Assembly: GCA_018262575.1 (NCBI GenBank)
Contig: JAGSYU010000019.1
Location: 1 to 34,918, forward strand
Direction of reading: 5' to 3'
Origin: Pseudomonadota bacterium
Lineage (GTDB): Bacteria; Pseudomonadota; Alphaproteobacteria; Rhizobiales; Pleomorphomonadaceae
DNA: 34,918 nt
Below, piece after piece: positions 32,490-34,918 of this stretch (its first letter is position 1; each line of letters starts with the position of its first letter). The position numbers were made by a program, and so were the translations under genes. The notes under the pieces are model-generated. The model searched no databases. It was not told where the DNA came from and was given only the letters and a program-made list of their open reading frames with translations.

Positions 32490-34904
32490 ATGACAGAAGG
32501 ACCGTACCGGCCCGACGACCGGGAAGGCTTGCCGCCCGCCGCGGAGCGTGCCGTGGCGCTTTCCGGCCTGTCGTTGGCCTGGGAGCGTCTGTGGCCGCGC
32601 CTCGCCTTGCTGCTGTCGGTGACTGGCGCTTTCCTGGCGCTTGCCTGGCTCGGCACGTTTGAGCGTCTGCCCACCGCCGTCCGCCTCGCTGCTGCCGGGC
32701 TAGGTGCGGTGGCCTTCATGGCTGCCTTCGTCCATCTCCTGCGGACGCCCTGGCCCGATCGACGCCAGGCTGCCGCTCGGCTTGAACGCGGCGTCCCGCA
32801 CCGTCCGCTCAGCGCCTTCCTCGACCACCCTGCGACCACCGGCGATACCGTTGCCGATTCACTCTGGCAGGCCCATCGCCGCCGCCTCGCGGTGGACCTT
32901 TCCGCCCTGAAGCCCCGCTTGCCGTCGCCGCGCCTTGACCGCGCCGACCCCCATGCCCTGCGAGCGGCCGTCTTCCTCCTGGTGATCGTCGGCTTCTTTG
33001 CCACCTCCGATCATTTCGGGCCGGTCATCGCCGCCTTCCGGCTACCGATTGTCACGCCGGCCGATATCCGTGTCGACGTCTGGGCGAGTCCTCCGAGCTA
33101 TACCGGCTTGGCGCCGCGCGCCCTGATAACGGCCACCAATGACCGTCCAACCTCGTCGAGCACTGCACCGGTCACGCTGCCATCGGGAACGTCTCTTGCC
33201 GTACGGCTCGCCGGCATCGGGTCGCCGGCCATCGCCTTCGCCGTCGATGGCAAGTCGCCGGTCACGCTCGACGGCCGATCACCTGCGCCAGGTCAAACCG
33301 CCTACGAGTATCGGCTCACCACCTCTGGTCGACTGACCCTGGCGGGTGATGGCCTGTCGCCTGTGGAGTTGCCGATCACGCTCAAGGCCGACGCGCCGCC
33401 GGAAATCCATCTGATCGAACAGCCGGCGGCCACCGCCCGCGGCGCACTCCGTCTCGCCTACACGGTCGTCGACGACTACCGCGTGGCCGCCGCCCGTGCC
33501 GTCCTGTCAGGGGATGCGCCCGAAGGCGCCCGGCCGCTCGTTACCTTGCCCGACCTGTCGCTCACCCTGCCGCGCCGGGGAGAGGATCGCGCCATCACCA
33601 CCGCCGACCTCACCGCCCATCCGCTGGCCGGCGGCCGGGTTCGCCTCGTCCTCGAGGCCCGTGACGACGCCGGTCACGCCAGCGAAACGCCGCCACTCCT
33701 CATCGATCTGCCGGCCCGTCCATTCCGAAATCCGCTCGCTGCCGCCATCGTCGAACAGCGGCGGCTATTGGCGTCCGACGCCGGGCGGGCGAAAACGGTA
33801 GCCGCCACCTTCGAGACGCTGGGGGATCTCGGCGCTGCCTTCATCGACCGTCCCGGCGAAATCCTCGGCCTGCGCGTCGCTCGCAACCGCATCCTCGCCG
33901 CTCGTGACGACGCCGAGCTCAGACCGGTGCTCGACTATCTCTGGCAGATGGCGCTCGCTATCGAGGCCGGCGACCTCGCGCCGGTGGCTGAGCGGCTCGC
34001 CGCCGCCCGCGAGGCGCTGAAGACGGCGCTCGAAAGCGGCGCTCCGCCCGAGGAAATCGCCCGCCTCGCCGAGGAGCTCAAGGCCGCCCTCGACGACTAT
34101 CTGAAGGCGATGGCCGAAGCGGCCGCCAGCGATCCGTCCCGTCTCGGCGAACTTGGCCAAAAAGGCGGAGAGCGCGTCACCAGCGACGATCTTCGTAACC
34201 TTGTCGACCGCATGCGAAAGCTCGGCGAGCTCGGCGAACGCGACGCCGCCGCCGAGTTGCTGTCGCGGCTCGACGACATCCTGTCCGGCCTGCAGTTTGC
34301 CCAGCCCGAAGCCGGCGCTGCGCGTGACCCGACGCTCGATGCGCTGGCCGACATCATCCGCCGCCAGCAGGACCTGCAGAACCGGACTCACGAGCTGACT
34401 CCCGACGGCTATGCCGGCGAGGAGTTCGGCGACGACAGCGGCGACCAGCAGGCGCTGAAGGACCTTGAGCGCGAGCAGTCGGCGCTGTCCCGCCGCCTTG
34501 ACGAGCTGCTGTCAGGCCTGGCCGGTGACGGTCAGGGCGACGAGCAAAAGGGGCTCGAGGGTGCCGGTCGCGCCATGCAGGAGGCCGGCCGCAGCCTCGG
34601 CTCCGGCGACGCAGAATCCGCCGTCGGCAACCAGGGCACCGCCCTTGAGGCCCTGAGACGCGGCGCCCGCCAGATGATGCGCGGCGAAGGGCAAGGCGCC
34701 GGCATCCGCGAGGGCGGCATCGACCCGCTCGGCCGGCCGACCGGTCGGCGCGGCCCCGACTTCGGCAACGACACCAAGGTGCCTGGCGAAATCGAGGTGC
34801 AGCGGGCACGCCGGCTCCTTGAGGAACTGCGCCGCCGGTATGCCGATCCCAGTCGGCCGGCGCCCGAACTCGACTATCTCCGCCGGCTGATCGCCCCCTT
34901 CTGA
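32490..34904 (+). CDS. DUF4175/TIGR02302-family large membrane protein
   Basis: About 804 residues. Three membrane segments lie near the N-terminus (RLALLLSVTGAFLALAWLG; AAGLGAVAFMAAFVHLL; AVFLLVIVGFFATSD), with the ERLDRRLPHRPLSA-like segment between the second and third (ARLERGVPHRPLSAFLDHPAT). A beta-rich domain (VDVWASPPSYTGLAPRALI, Ig-like) follows, then a long helical, Glu/Ala-rich C-terminal half ending in a Gly/Gln/Asp-rich tail (GDGQGDEQKGLEGAGRAMQEAGRSLGSGDAE) and VQRARRLLEELRRRYADPSRPAPELDYLRRLI. This is the rhizobial TIGR02302 family of unknown function. The start at 32490 has GGAAGG 5 nt upstream; ATG 32463 has no ribosome-binding site. It is divergent from the carboxypeptidase across 196 bp. 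Confidence 0.85.
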   Translation: MTEGPYRPDDREGLPPAAERAVALSGLSLAWERLWPRLALLLSVTGAFLALAWLGTFERLPTAVRLAAAGLGAVAFMAAFVHLLRTPWPDRRQAAARLERGVPHRPLSAFLDHPATTGDTVADSLWQAHRRRLAVDLSALKPRLPSPRLDRADPHALRAAVFLLVIVGFFATSDHFGPVIAAFRLPIVTPADIRVDVWASPPSYTGLAPRALITATNDRPTSSSTAPVTLPSGTSLAVRLAGIGSPAIAFAVDGKSPVTLDGRSPAPGQTAYEYRLTTSGRLTLAGDGLSPVELPITLKADAPPEIHLIEQPAATARGALRLAYTVVDDYRVAAARAVLSGDAPEGARPLVTLPDLSLTLPRRGEDRAITTADLTAHPLAGGRVRLVLEARDDAGHASETPPLLIDLPARPFRNPLAAAIVEQRRLLASDAGRAKTVAATFETLGDLGAAFIDRPGEILGLRVARNRILAARDDAELRPVLDYLWQMALAIEAGDLAPVAERLAAAREALKTALESGAPPEEIARLAEELKAALDDYLKAMAEAAASDPSRLGELGQKGGERVTSDDLRNLVDRMRKLGELGERDAAAELLSRLDDILSGLQFAQPEAGAARDPTLDALADIIRRQQDLQNRTHELTPDGYAGEEFGDDSGDQQALKDLEREQSALSRRLDELLSGLAGDGQGDEQKGLEGAGRAMQEAGRSLGSGDAESAVGNQGTALEALRRGARQMMRGEGQGAGIREGGIDPLGRPTGRRGPDFGNDTKVPGEIEVQRARRLLEELRRRYADPSRPAPELDYLRRLIAPF

Positions 34905-34918
34905 CCGACCTCTGGGGA

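Overview
The window is GC-rich chromosomal DNA from an alphaproteobacterium, most likely of the order Hyphomicrobiales (Rhizobiales). This rests on several gene sets with strong alphaproteobacterial character: a CpdR-type receiver next to hpt, an MJ0042 zinc-ribbon membrane protein divergent from ftsE-ftsX-ydcF-plsC, DUF2125 convergent with tyrA-hisC, and argH-lptM-lysA beside tlpA with a DUF4175/TIGR02302 protein nearby. The genus cannot be fixed from the window. No rRNA, tRNA, CRISPR, IS element or prophage was seen.

Layout. Positions 1-6000 hold housekeeping and accessory enzymes: a secreted Cys-rich hypothetical protein, a saccharopine-dehydrogenase-like oxidoreductase, gluQRS, an AlkA-type glycosylase, a serine esterase, a PduO-type cobalamin adenosyltransferase, cpdR and hpt. 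Positions 6100-10850 form an envelope and division block: the zinc-ribbon membrane protein, a long structured intergenic region with a CtrA-type box, then ftsE, ftsX, a YdcF-family protein and plsC. Positions 10860-16450 hold a ChaC-type cyclotransferase, DUF2125, tyrA and hisC, an AEC permease, a secreted PEBP-like protein and slyX. Positions 16460-18150 encode a chemoreceptor.

Positions 18288-25704 are one leftward urease operon in the order ureD-ureA-DUF1272-ureB-vapB-vapC-ureC-MFS-ureE-ureF-ureG. It has two passengers. A VapBC-type toxin-antitoxin pair lies between ureB and ureC, and the ureC ribosome-binding site sits inside the end of vapC. An MFS permease lies between ureC and ureE and overlaps ureE by 4 nt. 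UreE ends in a very histidine-rich tail. Upstream on the same strand lie argH-lptM-lysA, apparently separated from ureD by a terminator-like hairpin.

Positions 28700-34900 hold tlpA, a small unknown protein, a 319-bp gene-free AT-richer region with a perfect CtrA-type box and a perfect DnaA box, a CobW/COG0523 metallochaperone with a His-rich linker, a D-Ala-D-Ala carboxypeptidase and a large DUF4175 membrane protein.

The most notable signals are the toxin-antitoxin pair built into the urease operon; two exact TTAA-N7-TTAA sites, one beside ftsEX and one beside a DnaA box; the long hairpin-rich leader before ftsE; a probably leaderless promoter for the YdcF-family gene; and a terminator-like hairpin directly against the hisC ribosome-binding site. 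All family calls come from reading the translated sequence by eye; no database search was run.
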